DNA of 64,000 bases from Streptomyces sp. 15-116A (lineage in GTDB: Bacteria; Actinomycetota; Actinomycetes; Streptomycetales; Streptomycetaceae), in NCBI RefSeq assembly GCF_025290915.1, contig NZ_JAOCQE010000004.1, positions 1 to 64,000 on the forward strand. The letters run 5' to 3'. The notes under the pieces are model-generated. The model made no database searches and was not told the DNA's origin. It worked only from the letters and a program-made list of their open reading frames with translations. Positions 35,885 through 44,978 of this stretch are shown here, one piece after another. The position numbers and the translations under genes were made by a program. Each line of letters starts with the position of its first letter. The stretch's first letter is position 1.

Positions 35885-37566
35885 CGCACGACCACGACCT
35901 GGTACTCCGCCCGACGCCGGCCCAGACGGAGGCCGCGCTGAATCCTCCCCCCGGCCGCAACGGCGGAGACCTGGTCGTGGAGACCCTGGCCGGGCTCGGC
36001 GCGACCACCGTCTTCGGCCTGCCCGGCCAGCACGCCCTCGGCATGTTCGACGCCCTGCGCCGCTCCGACCTGCGCTACATCGGCCTGCGGGTGGAGAACA
36101 ACGCGGGCTTCGCGGCGGACGCGTACGGCAGGATCACGGGTGAGGCGGCCCCGCTGCTGCTCTCGACGGGCCCTGGCGCCCTCACCTCCCTGGCCGCGCT
36201 GCAAGAGGCGGCGGCGGCGTCGGCCCCCGTGTTGGCGATCAGCAGCCAGATCCCCACGGCGGGCCTGGGCGGCGGCCGGCACGGCTACCTCCACGAACTC
36301 CCCGACCAGGCGGCGTCGTTCAGGGGAGTGGTCAAGTCCGTCCACACGGTCCGTACACAGTCGCAGATCCCGTCGGCGATCGCCGCGGCCTGGAAGTCGG
36401 TGCTGACGGCTCCGCACGGCCCGGTGTGGGTGGAGATCCCGCAGGACGTGCTGCTGGCGGAGACGCGGCTGCCGGTGGTGACGGCGATGGACGCGACGCC
36501 GGACGAGCTCCCCCCACGCCCCGAACTGACGGCTGTGGCCGCCCACTTGCTGTCTGGTTCGGCCCGCCCGGCGATCATCGCGGGCGGGGGAGTGGTCCGC
36601 GCGGACGCGTCGGGCAAGCTGAAGCAGCTGGCGGAACGCCTCCAGGCCCCGGTCGTCACGACGTTCGGCGGCAAGGGCGCGTTCCCCTGGACCCACCCCC
36701 TGTCCCTCCAGTCCTGGCTGGAGGACCGCCACACCACGGACTTCCTGGAGGACGCGGACGTCCTGCTGGTCGTAGGCTCGGGCCTGGGCGAACTCTCCTC
36801 GAACTACCACACGTTCAAGCCCCGGGGCCGAGTCATCCAGATCGAGGCCGACGCCGGGAAGCTGGAGTCCAACCACCCCGCCCTCGGCATCCACGCGGAC
36901 GCCCGCCTGGCCCTTCAGGCCCTGCTGGAGACGGTGGAGCGACGAGAGGACGACACGGCGCGTGAGCGCGTGACGGAGCTGCTGTCGAAGGTCGCGGCCC
37001 GCATCGCCGCGCAGGACCTCACCCTGGAGCAGGAGATCCTGGCCTCGGTCCGCCGAGCCCTCCCCGCCGACTCCCCGTCCTTCTGGGACATGACGATCCT
37101 GGCGTACTGGGCCTGGTCCGCCTTCGACGCCAAGGGCCCCAACCTCCTGCACTCCGCTCAGGGCGCGGGCGGCCTCGGCTACGGCTTCCCGGCCGCCCTC
37201 GGCGCGGCGACCGCCGACCCTACCCGCCCGGTCCTCGCCGTCTCCGGCGACGGCGGCGCCCTGTACTCCATCGCCGAACTGGCCACGGCGAGGCAGCACG
37301 ACCTCCCGGTCACCTGGCTCATCGTCGACGACGGCGGCTACGGCATCCTCCGCGAGTACATGACCGACGCCTTCGGCCGCCCGACAGCCACGGAACTGAC
37401 CCGCCCGGACTACGTGGCCCTGGCGGAGTCCTTCGGCGTCCCCGGCATCCGCACGACCCCGGAAACCTTGGAACAGGACCTCACCAAGGCCCTGTCAACC
37501 CCGGGCCCGTCCGTGGTCGTCCTCCCGGCGGTCCTGCGAATGTTCGCGCCTACGCACCTGGGCTGA
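35881..37566 (+). CDS. ThDP-dependent enzyme, candidate 2-ketoarginine decarboxylase (AruI-like)
   Basis: This is a 561-residue acetolactate-synthase-like protein from a GTG in a GTGA overlap. The ThDP glutamate lies in [18 protein letters not shown]; the pyrophosphate/Mg loop begins [18 protein letters not shown] and ends at an Asp-Asp where most members have Asn-Asn. The central FAD-like domain is present. The length and the partner agmatinase-family enzyme recall Pseudomonas AruI (2-ketoarginine decarboxylase), which acts before guanidinobutyrase in the arginine transaminase pathway. Carboxyethylarginine synthase is another ThDP enzyme paired with an amidinohydrolase, but no other clavulanate-type genes are here. 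The specificity is inference. Confidence 0.8.
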   Translation: MTHDHDLVLRPTPAQTEAALNPPPGRNGGDLVVETLAGLGATTVFGLPGQHALGMFDALRRSDLRYIGLRVENNAGFAADAYGRITGEAAPLLLSTGPGALTSLAALQEAAAASAPVLAISSQIPTAGLGGGRHGYLHELPDQAASFRGVVKSVHTVRTQSQIPSAIAAAWKSVLTAPHGPVWVEIPQDVLLAETRLPVVTAMDATPDELPPRPELTAVAAHLLSGSARPAIIAGGGVVRADASGKLKQLAERLQAPVVTTFGGKGAFPWTHPLSLQSWLEDRHTTDFLEDADVLLVVGSGLGELSSNYHTFKPRGRVIQIEADAGKLESNHPALGIHADARLALQALLETVERREDDTARERVTELLSKVAARIAAQDLTLEQEILASVRRALPADSPSFWDMTILAYWAWSAFDAKGPNLLHSAQGAGGLGYGFPAALGAATADPTRPVLAVSGDGGALYSIAELATARQHDLPVTWLIVDDGGYGILREYMTDAFGRPTATELTRPDYVALAESFGVPGIRTTPETLEQDLTKALSTPGPSVVVLPAVLRMFAPTHLG

Positions 37567-37676
37567 GAGCGGGCGGGAGCTGTTCGCGGACCCAGGCGGG
37601 ATCGGGGTTGGTGTGCGCCTGGCCCGCCACGCCTGCCGGGACCTTGTAGAGGAAGGAACCCTTCCGGTCGCGGGAG
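37550..37676 (-). pseudogene. Possible 3' gene remnant
   Basis: An open frame on the minus strand reads about 38 codons as RKGSFLYKVPAGVAGQAHT followed by [16 protein letters not shown] and a stop. It looks like a genuine protein end but has no start codon and its 5' part is absent, replaced by the start of the MFS gene. The codon-position GC pattern looks coding. Family unknown. Confidence 0.3.
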
Positions 37677-37689
37677 CATCTGCTGCTCC

Positions 37690-39129
37690 GTGAGCAGGGA
37701 CGTACGGGGTCAGGAGACCTTCGAGCCGGAACCAGGCGCGGGTGGGCGGCGGGTGCTCGGGGCGGCGGCGGTGGGCAGTGCGCCGATGGAGGTGCTCGAC
37801 TTTCTGCTGCCGCTGTGGGCCGGGTCCGAGCTGAAGGCGGGTGCCTCCACCGTCGGTGCGCTGATCGCCGTCGAGGCGGTGCTTTCGCTGGTCGTGAGGC
37901 CGGTCGCCGGTGAGTTGTCCGACCGGCTCGATCCGCGGCGGGTCGCGGCAGCCGGGGCCGTGCTGTACGCGCTGTCCTTCGCCGGGTACGCGCTCGCCGG
38001 CAGTCTCGCGCCCGCCTTCGTCGCGGCGGCGCTCGGGGGTGCCGGTGGGGCGCTGTTCTGGGTCGCCCTCGACACCTGGACCGGCCGCCGCGCCGCCGGC
38101 AACGGCACCGCCGCGTACGGCAAGCTGCTCTCCGCCTCCGGGCAGGGCGCCTTCGTCGGCTATTTGATCGCGTTCACCGTGCTGCAGAACGCCGGCTACC
38201 GGCCCCTGTTCTGGGTCGGGTGCGGTGCCTGCGCCGTCGCCGCTGCCTTGCTGGTCGTACGGCCGGAAACCGAGCGGGGAGTGCAGGCCCCGGCGCCGTC
38301 CGAAGCACCCGGCGACGGCACGCAGCGGCGGCTGCTGCCGCTCATGGTCCTCGCCGCCGTCACCGCCGGTGCCGAGGCCGGGCTGTGGATGCTTCTGCTG
38401 CTGCAGCTCCAGGGCGAGTACGGGCTGACGCCGACCGAGACCGCGCTCGTCTTCGCGCCCGGTTTCATCGTGTTCATCCTGCTCCCGGAGCACGCCCACC
38501 GGATCACCGACCGGGTGGGCCGCAGCTGGACCATGGGGGTGTCCTTCGCGGCGTCGGCGCTCTTCGCGGGCGGACTGGCCGTGGTCTCCGGCCCGGGACC
38601 GGTCGCCGTGCTGTGGACGCTCGTCGCGGCCTGTCTCGCCGCGCAGATCCCCGTGGAGCAGGCCACCGTCGCCGCCGCGGCCGGCGGGCGGACCGGCAGG
38701 GCCATGGGGCGGTACGAGAGTGCCCGCCTCGTCGGCGTGCTGGTGGGCCCGCCGTTGCTCGGGCTCGTCTACGAGTCACACGGCTGGACGGCGGCCTGCC
38801 TGACCTCGGCGGCCATCGCCCTCACCGCCGCCGCCTTCGCGCCCTGGGCGATCCAAGCCCTCCGGCTGCCCGAGGAGCCCGCGCCCAAGACGACCCTACG
38901 GGACACCGACGCCCCCGACGACGACCTCTCCCCCCAGGACCACGCCCGCAAAGAGCGCCGCGACTGGCTGACCCACACCTGCATTTTCGTGCCCGGCGCG
39001 TCGCTCCTGTGGATCCTGGACGTGACCCTGGCCGCACGTATCTGGCTCACCATCTGGATCATCGACACCCTCTGGTCCTGGTCCTACACGCTCTTCCCCC
39101 GGCGGAACCCGCCACAGAAGAAGGGATGA
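37690..39129 (+). CDS. MFS transporter with extra C-terminal two-helix domain
   Basis: This encodes 479 residues from a GTG about 13 nt after GGGAG. Twelve hydrophobic segments cover residues 20-390, with the MFS loop motif GELSDRLDPRRV between helices 2 and 3 and GRAMGRYESARLVGVLVGPP in the second half. After a charged linker (DDDLSPQDHARKERRDWL) come two more hydrophobic helices (LTHTCIFVPGASLLWILDV and ARIWLTIWIIDTLWSWSY), resembling small stand-alone 2TM-domain proteins. The substrate is unknown. Confidence 0.8.
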   Translation: MSRDVRGQETFEPEPGAGGRRVLGAAAVGSAPMEVLDFLLPLWAGSELKAGASTVGALIAVEAVLSLVVRPVAGELSDRLDPRRVAAAGAVLYALSFAGYALAGSLAPAFVAAALGGAGGALFWVALDTWTGRRAAGNGTAAYGKLLSASGQGAFVGYLIAFTVLQNAGYRPLFWVGCGACAVAAALLVVRPETERGVQAPAPSEAPGDGTQRRLLPLMVLAAVTAGAEAGLWMLLLLQLQGEYGLTPTETALVFAPGFIVFILLPEHAHRITDRVGRSWTMGVSFAASALFAGGLAVVSGPGPVAVLWTLVAACLAAQIPVEQATVAAAAGGRTGRAMGRYESARLVGVLVGPPLLGLVYESHGWTAACLTSAAIALTAAAFAPWAIQALRLPEEPAPKTTLRDTDAPDDDLSPQDHARKERRDWLTHTCIFVPGASLLWILDVTLAARIWLTIWIIDTLWSWSYTLFPRRNPPQKKG

Positions 39130-39149
39130 AATCCGCCCCCGAGCGCGTT

Positions 39150-39204
39150 GGTGCCTTCCGGTAGATCAGGACGGAAGAACGACGCACAACGAACGGAAGG
39201 CACC
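39150..39204 (+). promoter_or_regulatory. Inverted repeat that would mask the ABC transporter ribosome site
   Basis: GGTGCCTTCCG (39150-39160) is a perfect 11-bp complement of CGGAAGGCACC (39194-39204), which contains the GGAAGG ribosome site of the following GTG start. The 33-nt loop contains no obvious leader peptide. Confidence 0.6.
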
Positions 39205-39206
39205 GC

Positions 39207-42200
39207 GTGGACGCGCAACGGGGATGGGCACGGCGCTTGGCCGGATACGCGTGGCGGTATCCCAAGGACGTCGTCCTGGCCCTCGGCTCCTCCCTCGCCG
39301 GGATGGCGGTCATGGCCCTCGTCCCGCTGATCACCAAGGTGATCATCGACGACGTCATCGGCGACCACACCCGCGCGATGATGCCCTGGGCCGCCGCCCT
39401 CATCGGCGCCGCGCTGCTCGTCTACGTCATGACCTACATCCGCCGCTACTACGGCGGCCGGCTCGCCCTCGACGTCCAGCACGACCTGCGGACCGACATG
39501 TACCGGGCGATCACCCGGCTCGACGGCAGACGTCAGGACGAACTGTCCACGGGGCAAGTCGTCGGACGGGCCACCAGTGATCTCCAGCTGATCCAGGGTC
39601 TGCTGTTCATGCTGCCGATGACCATCGGCAACATCCTGCTGTTCCTGATCTCCCTCGGGATCATGGCCTCGCTGTCCCTGCCGCTCACCCTCGTCGCCCT
39701 CGCCGTCGCCCCCGCCCTGTGGTGGATCGCCAAGCGCAGCCGCACCCGGCTGCACCCCTCCACCTGGTACGCGCAGGCGCAGGCCGCCGCCGTCGCCGGT
39801 GTGGTCGACGGGGCGGTCAGCGGCGTGCGCGTGGTGAAGGGCTTCGGGCAGGAGGACCAGGAGACCGGCAAGCTGCGCGAGGTCGGCCGGCGGCTGTACG
39901 CGGGGCGGCTGCGCACGATCCGCCTGAACAGCAGGTACACCCCCGCCCTCCAGGCCGTCCCCGCGCTCGGCCAGGTCGCGATGCTCGCCCTCGGCGGCTG
40001 GCTCGCCGTGCGCGGCCACATCACGCTCGGCACGTTCGTCGCCTTCTCCACCTACCTCGCCCAGCTCGTCGGCCCGGTCCGGATGCTCGCCGTCGTCCTC
40101 ACCGTCGGCCAGCAGGCCCGCGCCGGCACCGAACGCGTCCTGGAGCTGATCGACACCGAGCCGTCCATCGCCGACGGCACCAAGGAGCTGCCCGCCGACG
40201 CGCCCGCGACCGTCGAGTTCGACGACGTCTCCTTCGGCTACGAACCCGGGCAGCCGGTCCTCGACGGCCTGTCCTTCGAGATCCGCCCCGGCGAGACCCT
40301 CGCCGTCGTCGGCTCCTCCGGCTCCGGCAAGTCCACCGTCTCCCTCCTCCTGCCGCGCTTCTACGACGTCACGCGCGGCGCCGTCCTCGTCGGCGGCCAC
40401 GACGTGCGCGAGCTGACCACCGAGTCCCTGCGCGCCGCGATCGGCCTGGTCCCCGAGGACTCCTTCCTCTTCTCGGACACCGTCCGCAACAACATCGCCT
40501 ACGGCCGCCCGGACGCCACCGAGGAGCAGATCGTGGCCGCCGCCCGCGCGGCCCAGGCGGACCGTTTCATCGCCGAGCTGCCCGACGGCTACGACACCAC
40601 GGTCGGCGAACACGGCCTGACCCTCTCGGGCGGCCAGCGCCAGCGCATCGCGCTCGCCCGCGCGATCCTCACCGACCCCCGCCTGCTGGTCCTCGACGAC
40701 GCCACCTCCGCCGTCGACGCGCGCGTGGAGCACGAGATCCACGAGGCGCTCAAGGAGGTCATGCGGGGCCGTACGACCCTGCTGATCGCCCACCGCCGCT
40801 CCACCCTCAACCTCGCCGACCGCATCGCCGTCCTCGACGGCGGCCGGCTCGCCGACCTCGGCACCCACGAGGAACTCCAGCGCCGCTCGCCCCTGTACCG
40901 CCGTCTGCTCACCGACCCCGACGAGCTCGGCGCCGTCTCCCCGGGCCACACCCCGCCCGCCGAGCCGCGGCAGGAGGACACCTCCGTCCGCGCCGAGCTG
41001 GACGCCGAGTTCGACGCCGAGCGCGGGGTCACCCCCCGGCTGTGGACCGGCGACCGCGAGCCGAAGGACACCGCCCTGTCCGGCTCCCCGGCCACCCCCG
41101 AACTGCTCGCCCAGGTCGAGGCCCTGCCCCCGGCCACCGACGTGCCCGACGTCGACGAGAAGCGTGCCGTCCAGCCCGAGGAGTCGTACGGCCTGCGCCG
41201 CCTGCTCAAGGGCTTCGGACTCGCGCTCCTCGTCAGCCTCGGCCTCGTCGCCGTCGACGCCGGGATGGGCCTGCTGCTGCCGGTGCTGATCCGGCACGGC
41301 ATCGACTCCGGTGTCACCCAGAACGCCCTCGGCGCGGTCTGGGCGGCCTCCCTGCTCGCCCTGCTCACGGTGGCCGTGCAGTGGGCGGCGCAGATCGGCG
41401 AGACCCGGATGACCGGCCGCACCGGCGAACGTGTCCTGTACGCGCTGCGGCTGAAGATCTTCGCCCAGCTCCAGCGGCTCGGCCTCGACTACTACGAGCG
41501 CGAGCTGACCGGCCGGATCATGACCCGGATGACCACCGACGTCGACGCCCTGTCGACGTTCCTGCAGACCGGCCTGGTCACCGCGTTCGTCTCGCTGGTC
41601 ACCTTCTTCGGGATCATGGTCGCCCTGCTGGTGATCGACATACAGCTCGCGCTCGTCGTGTTCGCCACGCTGCCCCTGCTGATCGTCGCCACGTACTTCT
41701 TCCGCCGGGCGAGCGTGAAGGCGTACGAACTGGCCCGCGAGCGGGTCTCGGCCGTCAACGCCGATCTCCAGGAGTCGGTGGCCGGGCTGCGGATCGTGCA
41801 GGCCTTCCGGCGCGAGCGGGACGGCGGGCGGCGGTTCGCCGAGCGGAGCCTGGCCTACCGCAGTGCCCGTATCCGGGGTCAGTGGCTGATCTCCATCTAC
41901 TTCCCGTTCGTGCAGTTCCTGTCGTCCGTGGCGGCGGCGGCCGTGCTGATCGTGGGCGGCGCCCGGGTCGACGACGGGACGCTGACGACCGGTGCGCTGG
42001 TGGCGTACCTGCTCTACATCGACCTGTTCTTCGCCCCGGTGCAGCAGCTGTCCCAGGTCTTCGACGGCTACCAGCAGGCGTCCGTCTCCCTCGGCCGCAT
42101 CCAGCAGCTGCTCCAGGAGCCGACCTCCACCCGGCCCGCGGTCAAGCCCCTCGACGTACCGGTCCTGCGCGGGGAAATCGCCTTCGAGGACGTGCACTTC

Positions 42201-42917
42201 AAGTACGGCGACGACGAAGAAGCGCTCAGCGGCATCGACCTGCGCATCCCCGCCGGACAGACCGTCGCGTTCGTCGGCGAGACCGGCGCCGGGAAGTCCA
42301 CCCTGGTCAAGCTGGTCGCCCGGTTCTACGACCCCACCGGCGGCCGGGTCACCGTCGACGGCACGGATCTCAGGGACCTCGACCTCACGGCGTACCGGCA
42401 CCGCCTGGGCGTCGTCCCGCAGGAGGCGTACCTCTTCCCCGGCACCGTCCGCGACGCCATCGCCTACGGCCGCCCGGACGCCACCGACGCCGAGGTCGAG
42501 GCGGCGGCCCGCGCGGTCGGGGCGCACGAGATGATCGCCACGCTGGAGGGCGGCTACCTCCACGAGGTCGCCGAACGCGGCCGCAACCTCTCCGCCGGCC
42601 AGCGCCAGCTGATCGCCCTCGCCCGCGCCGAGCTGGTCGATCCGGACATCCTGCTCCTGGACGAGGCGACGGCCGCCCTGGACCTCGCGACCGAGGCCCA
42701 GGTGAACCAGGCCACCGACCGCCTGGCCGGCCGCCGCACGACCCTGGTGGTCGCCCACCGCCTGACCACGGCCGCCCGCGCGGACCGGGTCGTCGTCATG
42801 GACGGCGGACGCGTCGCCGAGGACGGCACCCACGACGAGCTGCTGCAACAGGGCGGGAAGTACGCGGAGTTGTGGCGGACCTTCATCGGGGAGGACACCG
42901 CGGCGGTGCTTTCGTAA
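39207..42917 (+). CDS. Fused ABC exporter (TMD-NBD-TMD-NBD), multidrug/lipid type
   Basis: This 1236-residue protein joins two half transporters. Each half has six membrane helices and an ATPase. NBD1 has Walker A GSSGSGKST (about residue 370), signature LSGGQRQR and Walker B LLVLDD. NBD2 has Walker A GETGAGKST (about 1024), signature LSAGQRQL and Walker B ILLLDE. NBD1 therefore has Asp in place of the catalytic Glu, while NBD2 has the altered signature, so one composite ATP site is degenerate and one is consensus, as in heterodimeric exporters. Substrate unknown; GTG start after GGAAGG. Confidence 0.92.
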   Translation: MDAQRGWARRLAGYAWRYPKDVVLALGSSLAGMAVMALVPLITKVIIDDVIGDHTRAMMPWAAALIGAALLVYVMTYIRRYYGGRLALDVQHDLRTDMYRAITRLDGRRQDELSTGQVVGRATSDLQLIQGLLFMLPMTIGNILLFLISLGIMASLSLPLTLVALAVAPALWWIAKRSRTRLHPSTWYAQAQAAAVAGVVDGAVSGVRVVKGFGQEDQETGKLREVGRRLYAGRLRTIRLNSRYTPALQAVPALGQVAMLALGGWLAVRGHITLGTFVAFSTYLAQLVGPVRMLAVVLTVGQQARAGTERVLELIDTEPSIADGTKELPADAPATVEFDDVSFGYEPGQPVLDGLSFEIRPGETLAVVGSSGSGKSTVSLLLPRFYDVTRGAVLVGGHDVRELTTESLRAAIGLVPEDSFLFSDTVRNNIAYGRPDATEEQIVAAARAAQADRFIAELPDGYDTTVGEHGLTLSGGQRQRIALARAILTDPRLLVLDDATSAVDARVEHEIHEALKEVMRGRTTLLIAHRRSTLNLADRIAVLDGGRLADLGTHEELQRRSPLYRRLLTDPDELGAVSPGHTPPAEPRQEDTSVRAELDAEFDAERGVTPRLWTGDREPKDTALSGSPATPELLAQVEALPPATDVPDVDEKRAVQPEESYGLRRLLKGFGLALLVSLGLVAVDAGMGLLLPVLIRHGIDSGVTQNALGAVWAASLLALLTVAVQWAAQIGETRMTGRTGERVLYALRLKIFAQLQRLGLDYYERELTGRIMTRMTTDVDALSTFLQTGLVTAFVSLVTFFGIMVALLVIDIQLALVVFATLPLLIVATYFFRRASVKAYELARERVSAVNADLQESVAGLRIVQAFRRERDGGRRFAERSLAYRSARIRGQWLISIYFPFVQFLSSVAAAAVLIVGGARVDDGTLTTGALVAYLLYIDLFFAPVQQLSQVFDGYQQASVSLGRIQQLLQEPTSTRPAVKPLDVPVLRGEIAFEDVHFKYGDDEEALSGIDLRIPAGQTVAFVGETGAGKSTLVKLVARFYDPTGGRVTVDGTDLRDLDLTAYRHRLGVVPQEAYLFPGTVRDAIAYGRPDATDAEVEAAARAVGAHEMIATLEGGYLHEVAERGRNLSAGQRQLIALARAELVDPDILLLDEATAALDLATEAQVNQATDRLAGRRTTLVVAHRLTTAARADRVVVMDGGRVAEDGTHDELLQQGGKYAELWRTFIGEDTAAVLS

Positions 42918-43004
42918 CAGCCGCGCAACCGTTCCGCCTACGTCATGCGTCCGTACACCCGTACGCCGTTGGACGCGCTCGGGCGCGATACGGGAGGGAC
43001 GACT

Positions 43005-43391
43005 GTGGGCAGTGGAGCGATACGCCGGCGACTCGCGCTCGGTCTGGCCGTGCTGACCGCCTCCGGGCTGCTCGCGGTCGCCGCTCCCGCGGAGGCGCAC
43101 GCCGCCTCGCCCTGCCCCGGACGCAAGGTGCGCACCCTGCCGTTCTCCACCGGCACCGTCGTCGTCTACAAGCGCGGCGGCTACGTCTGCGCCGTCACGC
43201 TCGCCAAGAAGCCGGGCGCCAAGCGGCTGATGTCGGTCAGTGTCCGGGCGCGCGGCGGCCGGCCGGTCGTCGACGAGGGCCGCTACCAGCGCCACGCGGG
43301 CCCGGTGACCGTGCACGCCGGGCGACGCTGCGTCTGGGTGAAGGGCAGGGTGAGCGGCGGCTCGGTCAGCTCCGGCTGGATCCTGTGCTGA
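43005..43391 (+). CDS. Small secreted protein, four cysteines
   Basis: This encodes 128 residues from a GTG after GGGAGGGA. A Sec-type signal (RRRLALGLAVLTASGLLAVAAPAEAHA) ends near residue 33. The mature domain is about 95 residues, basic and beta-rich, with four cysteines (PCPG, YVCAV, RRCVWV and the C-terminal LC) that could make two disulphides. No family recognised. Confidence 0.75.
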   Translation: MGSGAIRRRLALGLAVLTASGLLAVAAPAEAHAASPCPGRKVRTLPFSTGTVVVYKRGGYVCAVTLAKKPGAKRLMSVSVRARGGRPVVDEGRYQRHAGPVTVHAGRRCVWVKGRVSGGSVSSGWILC

Positions 43392-43416
43392 ACTCCCGCC
43401 ACCCATAAGGCATGTC

Positions 43417-43434
43417 CATAGGGTTTTCCCTATG
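43417..43434. promoter_or_regulatory. Perfect palindrome upstream of the secreted peptidase
   Basis: CATAGGGTTTTCCCTATG, two 7-bp arms around TTTT, lies 68 bp before the peptidase ATG and 26 bp after the preceding stop. It is AT-richer than its surroundings; it may be an operator or a small terminator. Confidence 0.5.
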
Positions 43435-43501
43435 TCCCCTGGTGCCCCATGGAGTTGGTCCGCTAGCTTCCGGCGCACATATGTCTCACAGGGGAGTGCG
43501 C

Positions 43502-44962
43502 ATGCGCAAGGCGCTCAGATGGCTGCTGGCGCTCACGGTGCTGATAGGCACGATGAGCACGGCGGGCGCGGCCACCGCCGCCGAGCCGGAGGCCAACGGC
43601 ACCACCGACAGCAGCACCACCGACAGCACGACCGACATCAAGGACCGGCTGCTCGCCGTACCCGGCATGAGCCTGGTCGAGGAGAAGCCGTACACCGGCT
43701 ACCGCTTCTTCGTCCTCAACTACACCCAGCCCGTCGACCACCGCCGCCCCTCCAAGGGCACGTTCCAGCAGCGCATCACCGTGCTGCACAAGGACGTCAG
43801 CCGGCCGACCGTCTTCTACACCAGCGGCTACAACGTCTCCACCACGCCCCGCCGCAGCGAGCCGACCCAGATCGTGGACGGCAACCAGGTCTCCATGGAG
43901 TACCGCTTCTTCACCCCGTCCCGGCCCGACCCGGCCGACTGGTCCAAGCTGGACATCTGGCAGGCCGCCAGCGACCAGCACCGCATCTTCAAGGCGCTGA
44001 AGAAGATCTACTCCGAGAACTGGATCTCCACTGGCGGCTCCAAGGGCGGCATGACGGCCACCTACTACGAGCGCTTCTACCCGCGCGACATGGACGGTGT
44101 CGTCGCCTACGTCGCCCCCAACGACGTGGTGAACAAGGAGGATTCGGCCTACGACCGCTTCTTCGCGAAGGTCGGCACCAAGGAGTGCCGCGACCGCCTG
44201 AACGGCGTGCAGCGCGAGGCGCTGGTGCGCCGCGAGGCCCTCAAGAAGAAGTACGAGGCCTACGCCGCCGAGAACGAGTACACCTTCGACACCATCGGCA
44301 GCCTCGACCGCGCCTACGAGGCCGTCGTCCTCGACTACGTGTGGGGCTTCTGGCAGTACAGCACCCTGAAGGACTGCACGAGCATCCCGGCGGACGCCAA
44401 GAACGCCACCGACGACGAGATCTGGACGTCGATCGACACGATCTCCGGCTTCTCCTTCTACACCGACCAGGGCCTCGGCCAGTACACGCCGTACTACTAC
44501 CAGGCCGGCACCCAACTGGGCGCGCCCACCATCCAGTTCCCGCACATCGAGAAGAAGTACATCCGCTACGGCTACCAGCCGCCGCGCAACTTCGTGCCCC
44601 GCTCGATCCCGATGAAGTTCGAGCCGTGGGCCATGCGGGACGTCGACACCTGGGTGAAGCACAACGCCCGCCAGATGCTGTTCGTCTACGGCGAGAACGA
44701 CCCCTGGGGCGCCGAGCCGTTCCGCCTCGGACACGGCGCGCGTGACTCCTACGTCCTGACCGCCCCCGGCATGAACCACGGCGCCAACGTGGCCGGTCTG
44801 GTCCCCGAGGAGAAGGCGCTCGCCACCGCCCGCATCCTCGACTGGGCGGACGTCACGCCGAGCGCGGTGCAGGACAACCCGGCGGCGGCGAAGCCGCTGG
44901 CGAAGTTCGACGCCAAGCTGGACAAGCGCAACGTGGAGCAGGAGCGGACGCTGCGTCCGTGA
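43502..44962 (+). CDS. Secreted S37-family (PS-10-like) aminopeptidase
   Basis: This encodes 486 residues, exported by a signal peptide (RKALRWLLALTVLIGTMSTAG ends near ATAA). The nucleophile motif is STGGSKGGMTA, the acidic residue is in YGENDPWGAE and the histidine in PGMNHGANV, matching the alpha/beta-hydrolase peptidase family S37 that is typical of Streptomyces tripeptidyl or prolyl aminopeptidases. The ATG follows GGGGAG; a short threonine-serine linker follows the signal. It acts outside the cell in protein breakdown. Confidence 0.85.
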   Translation: MRKALRWLLALTVLIGTMSTAGAATAAEPEANGTTDSSTTDSTTDIKDRLLAVPGMSLVEEKPYTGYRFFVLNYTQPVDHRRPSKGTFQQRITVLHKDVSRPTVFYTSGYNVSTTPRRSEPTQIVDGNQVSMEYRFFTPSRPDPADWSKLDIWQAASDQHRIFKALKKIYSENWISTGGSKGGMTATYYERFYPRDMDGVVAYVAPNDVVNKEDSAYDRFFAKVGTKECRDRLNGVQREALVRREALKKKYEAYAAENEYTFDTIGSLDRAYEAVVLDYVWGFWQYSTLKDCTSIPADAKNATDDEIWTSIDTISGFSFYTDQGLGQYTPYYYQAGTQLGAPTIQFPHIEKKYIRYGYQPPRNFVPRSIPMKFEPWAMRDVDTWVKHNARQMLFVYGENDPWGAEPFRLGHGARDSYVLTAPGMNHGANVAGLVPEEKALATARILDWADVTPSAVQDNPAAAKPLAKFDAKLDKRNVEQERTLRP

Positions 44963-44978
44963 CACGGGTGACGCGGCA

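Noticed and set aside
35881-37566. ThDP enzyme as part of a clavulanate-type cluster
   Set aside because: No beta-lactam synthetase, clavaminate synthase or other pathway genes lie in the window; a catabolic role fits the symporter and PucR better.
39084-43478. 1464-codon open frame on the minus strand opposite the ABC transporter
   Set aside because: It is antisense to a gene with all ABC motifs, has an Asp/Gly/Val-rich composition typical of reverse frames in high-GC DNA, and shows no domain.
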